This document shows positions 1-10,925 of a DNA stretch of 64,000 nucleotides, piece after piece (within the stretch, counting starts at the first letter, position 1; each line of letters starts with the position of its first letter). The DNA is from Actinernus sp. WN-2022. Its lineage: Eukaryota > Cnidaria > Anthozoa > Actiniaria > Actinernidae. The notes beneath the pieces are model-generated. The model was not told where the DNA came from and made no database searches. It was given only the letters and a program-made list of their open reading frames with translations. A program made the translations under genes and the position numbers. The stretch lies in the NCBI GenBank assembly GCA_030867875.1, contig JAOWCC010001751.1, positions 27,148,369-27,212,368 of the forward strand. Reading direction: 5' to 3'.

Positions 1-630
1 GAGACCATAGCAATTAAGCTTATTCATTAATATATGATGGTCGACAGTGTCGAAGGCCTTCTTTAAATCAAGGAAAAGAGCACCGTTTAGGAGGCCAATA
101 TCAATGTTTAGATACCAGTCGTTTGTAGCTTCGATTAAAGCAGTCAGAGTTGAATGCTGTGGCCTAAAACCATGCTGGGAGACTGCCAAGAGGTCATTAC
201 TAATGAGGTAACTGTAAAGCTGATTGAAAATGATTTTTTCAATTATTTTACTAACAACTGGTAGTATTGATATTGGTCTATAATTATTGGGATCTGATTT
301 CGTATCCTCTTTGTAAATTGGCAAAACTTTGGCAATCTTCCACTTTTCAGGGAAGACTCCGCTTCTAATAGATAAATTAATGATATAGGTCAGGGAAGGC
401 ACTACCACGGGGGAAGCTTCCTTTACTAACCTAGTGGGAATGCCATCCAGACCAGCGGCTTTATTTGGAGATAATGAATTAATTAATCCAGATACCATAT
501 CATTATTCGTTTCACAAAGAGAAAAACGAGAAGATGTTGGGGTGATATAATCTTCAAAGTTAGTACAACTTTGTGGGATTGATCTGGCAAGCCTTGGACC
601 AATATTGGAAAAATGGGTGTTGAGCGCATG
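1..630 (-). pseudogene. non-LTR retrotransposon reverse transcriptase fragment
   Basis: The minus strand is open from about 630 off the left edge and encodes the first half of a LINE-type RT. It starts at a segment like LNTHFSNIGPRLARSIP, typical just before the RT domain. It continues through SPNKAAGLDGIP, VLPIYKEDTKSDPNNYRPIS and QHGFRPQHSTLTAL, and reaches the motif A region FLDLKKAFDTVDHHIL near position 60. No start codon belongs to this frame because the piece is 5'-truncated at about 630. The catalytic YxDD region would lie outside the window. The motifs are of the CR1/L2-like type; the exact clade cannot be fixed by eye. The 5' end abuts a Penelope-like endonuclease fragment. Confidence 0.85.
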
Positions 631-665
631 ATGCAGAGAAATGCCGCATGATGCAGAGAAATGCC
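626..665. repeat. 20-bp tandem duplication at an element junction
   Basis: The 20-mer gcatgatgcagagaaatgcc occurs twice in direct tandem (626-645 and 646-665). It lies exactly where the LINE RT frame stops and the Penelope endonuclease frame begins, so it is probably a by-product of the insertion or repair event that joined them. Confidence 0.8.
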
Positions 666-1049
666 GCATACAGTGATGTGATCAATGCAATGACCAGGAA
701 GGTTAAAGTGACGAGCTACAGGTTTGGCGAGATCCTTGCTGTTAGTTCTAACATCTAGCAAGTGTTCGCGGAATCGATATCCTAATCTTCGCCCTGTTTC
801 TCCGATGTAGAGTTTGTTACAAAGTGTGCAGGTGATGCAATAAATGACATTACTGGAAGTACAATCAAAATGATCACTGACTTTAAGAGAGCTATTCGGT
901 CCTGAAATAGATGTCGTAGGTTTAGTGTAAGCACAGGTATTGCATCGTGTCCTAGAACATTTAAAAGTGCCTGGTTGAAGATCAGGTTGTAGTGATCCTT
1001 TGACTAGGGAATCACGGAGATTCTTGTCACGTTTGAAAGAAATGAAAAT
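646..1049 (-). pseudogene. Penelope-like element, GIY-YIG endonuclease C-terminal part
   Basis: On the minus strand, 1049 down to about 650 reads FKRDKNLRDSLV, a cysteine motif around KCSRTRCNTC, then VIYCITC and KLYIGETGRRLGYRFREHL, followed by KPVARHFNLPGH and HITVCGISLH. This order is the GIY-YIG nuclease domain found at the C-terminus of Penelope-like retroelements. The Arg and Glu of the GRR and FREHL segments correspond to the usual catalytic positions. The RT domain expected upstream is absent to the right of 1050. The frame runs through the duplicated 20-mer into unrelated LINE sequence, so the protein end is lost. This is a fragment, not an active element. Confidence 0.85.
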
Positions 1050-1274
1050 AGCCTATTATGCACAATCATGAACCCTGACAGTAGAATTTCTAGTCTTTCA
1101 GCAAAATTGATTTATAACTGCTTCAACATCAGAGCTGAAGCTCTAACGCAGTGATGTCTGTTCCCACTAACAGAGATATACATAACTTAATTTAACTGAA
1201 ATTTATTGGACCCATGTCGAAGTACTTGCATGTACAAAACACCAATAAAATGTGTCTGTCTGTATGTCTGTCTA

Positions 1275-1822
1275 TGCATCAGTCATTTGAAATCCTCTTC
1301 CCCCTCGCCGGGCATAGCGGGGGCATTGCGGGGATGTTCACTTCAAATTCACCATTTTTCATTCCCCCGTGAGGTGGGGTCAACGCTCATAATCACTTCC
1401 CTCTCCTACCGGCTCGGGGAATAAGTGGGGGATTCACCGTTCCCACCTCATGCTAATTTGACATACACTCGTTCAACCTTCAAGCGGTAAATAGAGTTTA
1501 ATAGACTAGACCCTAGAAGATGCTTTTCAAAGTTTGGAGGGGAGAACTGAAGAAAGCTATGGCGGCAGACTCGCTTGAAAGCCTGTTGAGAAAGGGTAAG
1601 TGTATGATTATTTACCATTTGAATGCAAGCAAGCTTACATAGAAGCAAGGAAAGGGAACAAGGTGATTTAACAACATTTCAATATGGATTCCCGGGATCG
1701 GGAGTCTTCACATAATTTTGATGCCCCAGGGTGTGGGAGCTTCACTAGTTTTCATGGGCATGTTGTGTGAATGCCCCCGCTATGCCCGGGGTGGGGGGAG
1801 GGGATTTCAAATGACTGGTGCA
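1275..1822. mobile_element. Harbinger-like MITE, uninterrupted copy
   Basis: The ends are inverted repeats of about 50 bp. The left end (tgcatcagtcatttgaaat, then a GC-rich GGGCATAGCGGGGGCATT stretch) matches the reverse complement of the right end at 1775-1822. The flanks are CTA on the left and TTA on the right. A second copy at 53209-59621 has perfect TTA flanks, matching the 3-bp TWA duplication of PIF/Harbinger elements. No transposase is encoded. This copy serves as the empty-site reference showing that the second copy was split by a Gypsy element and a SINE. The family assignment is inferred from TSD length only. Confidence 0.75.
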
Positions 1823-1839
1823 TTAGAGAGCCCCAAACG

Positions 1840-3010
1840 AATGAAGACTAAACCCGTTTCACTTTGACTGTCAAATGAACTGTGCCAAGGATTACAGAGT
1901 ATTAGAGTCGCTTGGACGTGTGGAAGTTTGAAGAATGGAAGTTTGGACGGGAAGTTTGGACGAGAAACGTTTGGCTATTCGTATAATAGATATGACCCCG
2001 GCAGAAAGCTTATCACGCATTTCTGGCTTATGAAATTTTATACAAGCATTTGTAGACAACAATGTAAATTAAACTTCAAGAAGCGTTAAAGTTTTATGTT
2101 TCATGTTTCTGTTTCTTCATGCTTTTTTCATGTAGTTATTGACGGACTGTTCTAGAACTACTTTGCATATTTCCTGTATTTGGCACCAAATTAAAGCCAC
2201 TGATATGCAAACTTGTCGTACTGTCCCTGGTTTTCATGTATTAACACGTGACCTGAAACGAGACTCATTGGCCGATGTGTGAATATGTAATAATGTGTGA
2301 GAAGATCTTACTGAAGTAACCATTGTAATTCAGCTTCTAAATTGCCTGCGTCTTTTTCTGACTAGTAGATCCCCTTTATAGCTCCTGATAAAACCGCTTG
2401 TTAACACGTTCCGCGAAAAGTATTTGCAGTTACAAACTACACTACAAATGCACGAGCTTGAGATGTGAAATTAGGAATACTAGAAACAGTTGGTAATAAG
2501 CTTTTTCCGTTTAATTTACGCTAAGGTGTTTAGGGGATTTGAAAAGAAAATATAGGTGTCTTTCAAAACTTATTTGGATGTATTCATTAGCTGATTATTA
2601 ATACAAATTTCTTCCGTCCTTAGCTTTAATTAACTTGGTGGGGGGAAATAAAATAATATAATTCAGTATTTTTTTATAATCATTCAGACTTGTGGCCGCA
2701 CTAATGTCTCTTCTACACTGACTCGAGCTGGCTACATCAATTGTCTTTGTTACTGAATCAGTAAAACTCATTTCTTCAGCTATGATGTATTATAGTTGTC
2801 GCTAATTATTAATACTTTGCTCCCAAGGATTTTAACATTAGCAGGTAAGGCATTGAAAGTCTTTCTTTGAGAATAATAGAAGTATATTCAAAAGCTACTT
2901 TGCAAAAGCTGTACGTTTATATCAATTTTTCTTGAACCATCGTTCCATTTTTATATTGTGTTTCATTCATGATCATTGATCATAGCGGTTCAGTTCTATT
3001 AAAGACTACT
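1840..3010. other. stretch without recognisable gene
   Basis: The stretch is A+T-rich with frequent stops in all frames. A short direct repeat of gaagtttggacg occurs about three times near 1927-1970. I see no coding exon, RNA gene or element end. Confidence 0.5.
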
Positions 3011-3110
3011 TTTACACTAAAGTGTCTGGATTCATATTGTCCAACGCGGTTATCCTGGGAATAGAGAATACTATGAAGCCGGAGACTCTTTCCCTATGCC
3101 GGGAGCAGAG

Positions 3111-3221
3111 AGTGGGCGACGGGCAAAAAAAGGGGCGAAGGAGGAGAAGAGGGAAAAAGTGGCTTAACCTTTTTCTCCCCCTCCCCTCCCACTTCGCCCC
3201 TTGTTTTGCCCATCGTCCACT
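3111..3221. repeat. GC-skewed imperfect hairpin
   Basis: The arms 3111-3162 and 3168-3221 are inverted repeats of about 50 nt with a few mismatches. They centre on aggggcgaag and cttcgcccct and are separated by only about 5 nt. One arm is almost pure purine. Open frames on both strands here are a consequence of the palindrome, not evidence of protein. It may be a degenerate foldback MITE. Confidence 0.7.
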
Positions 3222-4289
3222 CATCCGAGATTGCCCCCAGTGTATACAGTCTAATTCTAACGCACAGCTTCAATGGAAATCAGTGTAAACTCCATTTTTG
3301 GCTAATATTCAAGTTATTTCTGGTGCGCAAATAGAGAACATCCACACAAGCATTTAGCTTTACTGTGCGTTTCGTTTTCCCTATTTTAGCGATCATAGAA
3401 AATATTTGAAAGAGCATCATCGTAACATAACATTCCATTTATTTTGGTTACAAAGTTACACGTAAATTGTGATTACCTATAGTTTGGGAAAAAAGTTAAT
3501 CGGGGTGACTCAAAACGATCCTGGCAAAGCGTACTCGGAACAGATACTTTGATAGCTGAACGGTTAAACTTAAAAGTTGAATCCTTGACATTAGAAATTG
3601 GGGTATGTTAACTCCAACCTGACTGCTTGCCAGGACGAAGCACAATCCCGACCAAGTGTTGCCCTTACCTAATTGAGTTGAGCCGTGATAAATAGCTGGT
3701 ACTGCATGGATGAAACTCTTCCTTTCTCTTCGTTGTTTAACCGTGACAAAGGCACAATATTACAACATTACTACCCGTAAGTAACTATTTGCATGGACGA
3801 TTCTTTCTTATTATGAGCAGGTTTGGGAGAAGATGAAATGTGAGTGGTCTATATTCAGTTGCCACCTTTAAGTTTCTGTCAGCGGATGACGCAAATTAGG
3901 TACCATGTTAGCTAACTAATTATTTTGTGGTTTGTTCAGCTGCACTCAGCTCAGCAGACCAAACTAATTAGGATTCAGAAGGTCGAAACTTCCATACTCA
4001 CACGCATCATAGTTATCTTTTTTGTATGAAATTTCGGAATTCACGACAAAACTGACTAGTCAGTTTGATTTAAAGGATGAAGATAAAATAAAATGTTTTA
4101 TAATATAAACACTGGGAACATCCTAAGAACGCGCGATTTGATGCTAGACGTGCACCATTTTTTTATGGTACTCGCCTAGCTACTAATCAAATTGCAATTG
4201 TTTTATGGTGCACGGCTGGAAAAATCAAAACAAACCCACAGCCATTTCCTTTTTCCGATTTTTGTGCCGCTGTAACATGCACAAAAGTC

Positions 4290-4464
4290 ATGGAAACCTG
4301 TAAAGAAACTGAAGTTTTCGAAGGAAACTCCGACTGTCCTGTTGTCGAACCCGCAAAAAGCCGTTTTGCGAAATTACACGAACAAGAATTAAACAAACTT
4401 GTATCAAATTCGTACGCGAAGTCGAGGAAATCAAACACTAAATGGGTTGTTAAGACTTTTGAAG
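4290..4464 (+). CDS. possible first exon of a Crypton/KIAA1958-type protein
   Basis: The frame starts at an ATG and encodes about 58 residues, including the stretch SRFAKLHEQELNKLV, a serine/lysine-rich segment and KWVVKTF. This resembles the N-terminal helical segment of Crypton-derived tyrosine-recombinase-like proteins (the KIAA1958/QRICH1 group), which have a similar RFxxLsexEL..LV...dskrtkk..k..v..F pattern. The match to a good 5' splice site, GAAG|GTAAGA at 4464/4465, falls just after that helix, so this may be a real exon. No downstream exon was recognised before 4700, where a hairpin lies. The family link is from memory of the motif; it could be an isolated relic. Confidence 0.35.
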
Positions 4465-4700
4465 GTAAGAAAGCCAACGCTTTAACCGGGGAAAAGTATT
4501 TTATTTCATGAATTATTAGAAAAATAAATAAAACCAGAAGTATGTTTTCTAATGTAATTTTGCATTTATTTAAAATGGCTTCGCTGAAACTCGGATGACG
4601 TCATTTGTTTACTTTTTTTACCCCATGAATTTCTCTCATATTCAAGGCCCTGCCCGCTTGACCATATAAAGTTTTTCTAAAATAAACAGAAGATGGCTTC

Positions 4701-4830
4701 CTATGTTCTATACAAAAATGATGCACTTCTGAGCTCTTGAAATGCAGCTGACTGCACTTGCTATCGCTCGTGCATCCACTTGCTAGCATTTCAAGAGCTC
4801 AGGCGTGCATACTTTTTGTATAGAACATAG
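4701..4830. repeat. foldback element with 45-bp arms
   Basis: The arms 4701-4745 and 4786-4830 are inverted repeats with few mismatches (ctatgttctatacaaaaa... and its complement). They are separated by a 40-bp loop that is itself rich in short complementary words. This is typical of a foldback MITE. It lies in otherwise unannotated sequence. Confidence 0.75.
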
Positions 4831-4949
4831 AAAGCCAACTTCTATTTGTTAAATGCATGTGATGCCGACAGCCGCCATGTTGGTCACCGCTGAACGGGAC
4901 GAAAAATAACCAATATGGCGGCCATGAGTTGTCACTGATGTGGTCACCG

Positions 4950-6270
4950 TTGGCGTTGATTAGTATGCAATATCGATTATCAAGATATAAATATTGTATT
5001 TGTGGGAATTTGAAAACTCATCAATACCCATCGGAGACAAAAAAACTAATAACATGGCTGGAAAGAGCATATTAAAATTACCAAGAGCCATTAAGATTGT
5101 GCAAACTTTTGAGCAGATATTTTAGATACCGACAAAGTTACGAGCTAATAAAGTTCAGAAAATAGACAGAGTAAGCCTTCCTACATGTACCTCACCGTTT
5201 CGCTGTATATTTTTCCTTTGCAAGTTTATTACTTTGTAAGGAAAAAGAGGGACAAATATTTCCACTAAAATATGGTCATCTTGCTTCAGAATCTTTTGAT
5301 GTGCTCTTTCAAGCGATCGTATTAGCTTTTCCCATTTGAATTTGGAATGGGCTTCAGTAACTGACTTGATATCGTACTGGAAACAAAATTGATTTCAACT
5401 GAAATAGTGGAAATACATAGAAATATGCATTTGCAACTGTACTCTAATCCTTTCAATAATATAATGTACCGCATAATCTGTTACTGTTTTCATATGAAAT
5501 CTGCAATATATATTTAACTTATTAAGTTATTCCAAAATTAGCTATCTTTGTACTTAACAATTCTTGTCCTGGGATGATTGAGAACAATAAAGTTCTGGTT
5601 TTCAGACATTTTAACATTCCAATGTGCATTTCTTATCTTTCAGTAGTTGATGAGTGGTTTACGCTGTGTTACAAAATAAAAGCTTAATTACTCAATACTT
5701 ATTTCGGTCCCCATTCTATGTTCGTATACATTATTTTTATTTTTATTATTTTAAAAAAATTGTTAGAGTTGAAGAAAAAAAATACTTTGTTCTGGTTTAT
5801 AATGTTAATATTAATATGATAGCGAAAGAGTTCATTTATCAAATAGGCAAAAGAGCCCAAAGGAAACAAGTCGCTATATTCATGAATAGAGAACTCTCAT
5901 TTATTATCAGATGGAGTGAAATTCAACTTGAAAATAAAAAAAGGTTTAACAATTGTCAACAGCTATTTCACTGTGTCTTATGTCTTGGGAAGAGTACGTT
6001 TCATGCAATGGAAACTGCATTTATATGTTGACTATGCAATTTCATCCCATCATTCTTTCCTGTCACATAAAAGAGGTCAAGAGATGCAGCATTTTGTTCT
6101 TTCAATTTCAATGTTAATATTTACCGACTGAATGAATTCGCAGGTTTATACTTCCGATACAGAATCTTGCTCCTTGCTGTTTTTGCTCAAACTTGTTTTC
6201 ACTATAAATGAATCGCTTTAGATTTCTGGGATGAAGTTGGGAAGTTCTATGTAGGATTCTGTGTTGCTGG
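4950..6270. other. A+T-rich stretch without recognisable gene
   Basis: There are long T and A runs and several ATG-initiated short frames, the longest at 5654-6031. None has a recognisable motif or compositional support. I regard them as chance openings in low-complexity DNA. Confidence 0.45.
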
Positions 6271-6276
6271 CTGTGC

Positions 6277-6611
6277 ATGAAAAAATTTTTTGATAGTTTT
6301 CCCTCCATCCTTGACGATCTGGACTGTCGCCAGGAGGTCAACAGAAAAGCTCTAGTTTATCTCCATTACTTAGCCCTTGAAGCTCTTGATAGGGGTCACT
6401 GCTCGTTAAGGTTCTTTTTTGCCGACTTCCGAAAAGGGTTTGACCTTGGACCATGGTATTTTACAAGACAAGCAGTTTCTAAGTTTAATTTTCATAAAGT
6501 GTTTATTAAGATGGATAGCCTCATTTTTGCAGGGTAGATATCAATTTGTACGTATTACCTTGACATGCTCAACATCGCATGTTGTTAATGGTGGAATACC
6601 CCAAGAACAAA
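6277..6611 (+). pseudogene. non-LTR RT fragment, upstream half of a split LINE
   Basis: The plus strand encodes RT motifs with small frame breaks: YLHYLALEALDRGHCSLRF, FFADFRKGFDL (motif A with Asp), then FLQGR, QFVRI and VVNGGIPQ just before 6611. The GGIPQ segment precedes the catalytic palm motif. The coding sequence stops where a 3.48-kb TIR element begins at 6612 and resumes at 10094. This LINE belongs to a different lineage from the one at 37.9-42.3 kb, judged by its distinct palm motifs. Confidence 0.8.
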
Positions 6612-6654
6612 GGCCTCGCGCACGGTGTTAGTGATCACTCGCGTAACAAAAACA

Positions 6655-6905
6655 TCACAACGTACATCGTGCGTTATACATCGTGCATCGAGCCTTCCTG
6701 GAACGCTCGATGCACGATGGCTGATGCACGATGTTCGAATATCGAGCCTGCATTCCTTTCATCGTGCATCTGTCGTGCCTTCATGGAGCCTAGATCGAGC
6801 CTGGAATGATTTTGGATCGTGCCTTCATCGAGCCTGGCATCGAGCCTGGCATCGTGCCTGCATCGAGCTTTGGATCGTGCCTACATCGAGCCTGGCATCA
6901 ATTCA
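6655..6905. repeat. left subterminal array of ATCGTGC / ATCGAGC words
   Basis: Many copies of atcgtgc(c) and atcgagc(c), plus their complements, alternate at roughly 10-25 bp spacing. The 21-bp word covering about 6863-6883 recurs in the array near the right end of the same element. Subterminal motif arrays of this kind commonly serve as transposase binding sites. That role is inferred. Confidence 0.75.
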
Positions 6906-6917
6906 TTCGTTTTTGCT

Positions 6918-7890
6918 GCAAGTTGTTTAGTTTCTTTCAAAATGTATGGGTTTTATCGAATTTGGAAAAGCTTGGTTAATAAGGTTTTTATTATATGGCG
7001 AAAATAGTGCTAAAACACACTTTTTGACGCGCCGGCCAGGAACCCACTTCGCGGTAAACTGAACAGCGAATAGAAATTAAGCTAAAATTAGACCGAGACC
7101 CGACGAGTTTTACTTGAAGTTGAACTCGTGGTGTTCACAACAGTTTTTTTTTTCGACATCAAAAATACTTTTTATGGATGAAAACTGACCTGTACTTCAC
7201 TTCAGATGTACTGAGTTTCAATGACAACTTTACCAAGAACCCGAATGGAATTATCTGGAGACAAACATGTGCATATTTGTGGAAGATTTGAAAGTTGAAA
7301 ACAGGCACGTTGAAATCACTAGAGTTGAGTGGCGATACGATAAGCTGAAAAACTTAACAAAATGAGCTGTAGAAGAATACGAACAAACTTGTAAGTACTA
7401 ACTAGTAAACACTCTCGTGTTATATGCCAGTTTATACCAAATGTAAATGCTGAATTTCTCAACCCAAATGTAATAAAACAATCTGATTTCTTTGATGAAA
7501 CTGTGTGCTAATTATAAGTTAGTTTACGCGTGTTGCCGGAATAATTTGTTTGTACTGCGATTTTAGAAGCGTTGAGGTAGCTGAACTTTTCATTGTGTTT
7601 TTGGAAGTCTGCATGTACAGCAATTTCAGCTTTTGTGTATTTAATTTGACAGCTACATATAAAAAGTTATTTATCCACTAATCCAGCTTCTAGCGTTCTA
7701 TTCATTCAGTTTTGCTGCAGTCATTTTCATCGAACTTGCGAGAGTCGGAAAGCTTCTTTAGTTTGCTCTATAAAGTTGAATTTTAGCCGAAAACCGGAAA
7801 TTAGAAATATACTTTAAATTAGTATTTGCCTTCATGTGACAAGTTGTTTAGTTTCGTTTTTTCTTTCAAAATGTATGGGTTTTATCGCCA
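6918..7890. repeat. direct repeat pair inside the 3.48-kb element
   Basis: A segment near 6918-6962 containing caaaatgtatgggttttatc recurs at about 7841-7890 with a small insertion. The interval between them has no recognisable coding content. Confidence 0.6.
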
Positions 7891-8817
7891 TTTGTTTACG
7901 AATGGTTGTGAAGGAATTAGGAAAATCTTGAGCGGTCAAGATGAAAAATTTTGCCCGCTGAGCAATCATTCAGATTGCAGCATTCAGAGTCCCCTTGGAG
8001 TCTTGCCTGCCCACGAAGCTGCCATATAATAAAGAGATAATTTATTATACCATTTCAATGTCCTGATATAGGATTGTAAAGATTAAGTGTGGATCAGTTG
8101 AAAAAAAGAACGATTATTCTAGAAACTGATTTCGGTCACACAGAGTGAATTACTCTCTTAAAAACAATACATTGCACCACTCGAATCTTTGCCATATTTT
8201 ACTTCATCAACAATTTCTCAAGTATACTTGTCAAATGGTGCATCCAAAATGAAGAAACTATATAATTATTTTTACAACAACCGCCAATTTTCTCGCAATC
8301 TGATTGGCTAATTTTCATATGCAATATTTTAACAGACGCGCGGCCGGCTTTCGAAGCGGGCTTTGCAGAGATTTGTGAATTCAGGTTTTGTACACATCTG
8401 TTCCAAAAATCAAGAAAATGAGGATTTTAAAAGCATTTCATCACTGGGAAAAGTTAATCGGTGAGTCAAACTTCCTTGTGTGGTGCCATTTGTCAAAATT
8501 TGAGCTCTCTCTCGAGTCGAACAAAGCATTTTCGGCTAATTTGTGATCGACTTTGTGACAAGTTCGACCGATCTTTTAGAACTAGAACTGAGAAATGGTC
8601 TTGAATTAAATACATAGTCTTCTAGTTCATGATTAAAATCTCTTATTCAGGATATTTACATAACGTTCTTAAGTAGAAACAAACAGTTTAGAGTAGCTTC
8701 GGTATTTTTCTAGAGTTCGGGAAAGCATAAAGACGTGTTTACGTTTTGGACTTTTCGACTCGAAAGGCAGTTTGTACACACTCATTTGAAGCTAAAAGTG
8801 TTTTGTTGTTGTAAAAA

Positions 8818-9004
8818 ACAAATTGAAGTTAGTTTTTTATGTGTCTGTCCTAATATTGACAATGATTTTCGTCATAACATGGCCAAAATAGCTGTGGATC
8901 CACTCGGCAAAGACGCCTCGTGGATCCACAGCTATTTTGACCATGTTATGACGAAAATCATTGTCAATATTAGGACAGACACATAAAAAACTAACTTCAA
9001 TTTG
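8818..9004. repeat. near-perfect palindrome, arms of about 86 bp
   Basis: The arms 8818-8903 and 8920-9004 are complementary over their whole length with essentially one mismatch near the inner third. They are separated by 16 bp. The inner ends share gtggatccac, itself a palindrome. Such high arm identity suggests recent insertion, active arm correction, or an assembly artefact. It lies inside the 3.48-kb element. Confidence 0.9.
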
Positions 9005-9309
9005 TTAATTGTACATAAGAAAGAAATGAAAATAGGAACTAATTCCTTGGCTGATAGATGTACATGTACGTATGGTCAATCTGAGCAACATTTCTTTCTT
9101 CGAAACTATATACTCAAAGCTTACAGTTTTTAATAGTATGGCTCGCAGTTTAAAACCTGACTGCTTCAACTTGAGTTCTATTATGCATTTTGGGTGTTTT
9201 TTTGTATTTCTCTCACTTTAGAAAAGCCATTCTTGTAGTCTCGCCTGAAAATCATAGCTTAAATTAAGTTGAGCCGAGTTGGTATGTGCAATGAACTCAG
9301 TGTAGTGAC

Positions 9310-9433
9310 TACCCTGGATTCCAGAAGTTAATAAATGTTTTGCCTTTTGTCGGTAAATTCGGTGAGCGCACGGAAGGCGCTCACCGATTTTACCAACAAA
9401 AGGCAAAACATTTAACCTCTGGAACCCAGGGTA
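9310..9433. mobile_element. 124-bp hairpin MITE with 9-bp target duplication
   Basis: The arms 9310-9369 and 9377-9433 are inverted repeats with a few mismatches, beginning with taccctgg. The 9-mer tgtagtgac flanks the hairpin directly at 9301-9309 and 9434-9442. A 9-bp duplication would fit Mutator-like elements, among others. It is nested in the 3.48-kb TIR element. Confidence 0.8.
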
Positions 9434-9454
9434 TGTAGTGACATTATGCAAAAT

Positions 9455-9655
9455 GTTATGAGCCTGGCATCGTGCCTTCATCGAGCTTTGGATCGTGCCT
9501 TCATCGAGTCTTTGCCTGAATATTATCGTGCCTTTATAGAGCCCTAATGGTGCCCTCATCGAGCCTAACGTAAAAGGCCCGATCTAGAACTTTGAAGGCT
9601 CGATAATCGTGCCTCTATGCTCGATCCGAACATCGAGCCCCGAGGGCACGATACG
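9455..9655. repeat. right subterminal array of ATCGTGC / ATCGAGC words
   Basis: This is the counterpart of the left array and is in the same orientation. It includes the exact 21-bp word shared with 6863-6883, plus atcgtgccttcatcgag-type repeats and complementary copies (gctcgata, gcacgata). It lies about 430 bp inside the right TIR. Confidence 0.75.
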
Positions 9656-10093
9656 CGAATCTGGCAATTTTGTGCATTTAAAATGGCAGTCTAACGCTAT
9701 AAAATGGATTGTGTATGTAAAACCATCAACAAACCACAAAAAATACGAAGTGCAAATGAAACTATAGTTAATGTGCATCACAAATGTAAAACCTTTTGCC
9801 GGATGTTGGGGCTCGTTTCGAAGGTGAGTGACTTCTAAGTTTTTCTATCGGCATGAAAAATAGGTCAAAAACAGCTAAAATTAAGTGGTATGCTATAGAA
9901 AAAAAGTGATTTTAAAAATCGTTTCGAAACTTCAGAAAACGATTTTCACTCCTCTTGGTGCACATGAACTACATTAACTTCCTGTGAAAAATCAAGCTTC
10001 AACATTAAAGCATAGTGAAATTATGACACTAAATCTAGCGTTAGACTGTAAAATGTGAAAAGGTGATCACCAACATCGTGCGCGAGGCCCAAA

Positions 10094-10925
10094 GCATTGT
10101 AGGCCCTATCTTGGTATGGTTAACGATCTCCTACCCTCATGGGGTGCACGTGCTAAGTTCGTAGATGACCGGTTAACAGCTTTGGAAATTATTCTTAGAA
10201 ACTCACCATCCTCATTAAATTTTTATTGAAGACGACATTCAATCTTTCGCAGACAATAATTATAAATAAATATGCAGTTAAATCCTCGTAAATGTAAGGC
10301 TTTTTACATTGACTTTATGCACTACAATATAGTTACATGTCAGTTAAAATTGTGGCTGTCAGTTGTCAGTTAGCCCTAGTTAATTATGACTAGAGAAAAT
10401 TTACAATGTTTGACCCACAAAAACCAAATTTGTCAGTTGTCATGCAGTTATTTTTCGGTTGTCAGTTGTCAGTAAAACAAATCGCCATGTGTCAGTTATT
10501 TTTAAGGCCGTTTGTCAGTAGCAGTTAACCCCATTCAGACCCTCTATATAGAGTGCGTGAAGTCCTTCAAGCTTCACGGGGTATTTATCTCAGACGAACT
10601 CACGTGGGTTGCCCACTGCGATTATGTTGTCAAAAAAGCCAATCGGAGGCTGTATACCCTGAGGCAACTCAAAAAGTGCGGTGACGTCCACTCTGCGGAC
10701 ATCAAGTTATTACTTACTGTACACTGATTAGTTCTGTCATAGAATATGCGTGTGTCGTGTATGCCAGCCTTCCATTATACCTATATCTAATGCCCTGGAA
10801 AATATCCAGAAAAGGGCATTGTCCATCATTTTTCCGCGTATTGTTTACGGCGAAGCATTGGAAAAGTCGGGTATCCTCACTCTAGCCGATCGTCGAGTAG
10901 CGGCGCCCCCTAATACATAACATAG
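10094..10925 (+). pseudogene. non-LTR RT fragment, downstream half of the split LINE
   Basis: This continues the RT begun at 6277. The segment MVNDLLPSWGARAKFVDD carries the FVDD catalytic pair, with one extra base just after it. MQLNPRKCKAFYIDFMHY follows, then CVKSFKLHGVFISDELTW and CDYVVKKANRRLYTLRQLKKCG, and a degenerate C-terminal thumb-like region with KSGILTLADRR. The frame is broken repeatedly and is interrupted by a 210-bp MITE remnant at about 10335-10544. Downstream sequence to roughly 11145 may be the LINE 3' end, but the boundary is unclear. Confidence 0.8.
10335..10544. mobile_element. MITE remnant related to the element at 25351
   Basis: The right end (cagttaaccccattcagacc, then ctc) is the reverse complement of the left end of the element at 25351 with one difference. 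The interior is rich in gtcagtt words. An atatag-like 6-bp repeat flanks it. The matching left TIR is missing. It interrupts the LINE RT fragment. Confidence 0.55.

Larger units (their letters stand above)
6612..10089. mobile_element. 3.48-kb non-autonomous TIR element inserted in a LINE
   Basis: The ends are inverted repeats of about 30 bp (GGCCTCGCGCACG, G or A, TGTT, G or A, GTGATCAC). They lie at 6612 onward and up to 10089. CAAA flanks both ends (6608-6611 and 10090-10093), suggesting a 4-bp target duplication. Removing the element brings the LINE RT coding sequence back together. I see no transposase reading frame inside; the interior is A+T-rich with repeats and hairpins. The superfamily is unknown to me. 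Long subterminal arrays sit inside both ends. Confidence 0.75.

Noticed and set aside
1206..1424. 72-codon ORF resembling one at 52956-53480
   Set aside because: The shared part is the Harbinger-like MITE sequence read in frame, not a conserved protein.
3012..3288. Overlapping opposite-strand ORFs as a gene
   Set aside because: They are mirror images created by a 50-bp imperfect palindrome.
5654..6031. 125-codon ORF as a gene
   Set aside because: It is A+T-driven, low-complexity and overlaps another frame, with no motif or splice partner seen.
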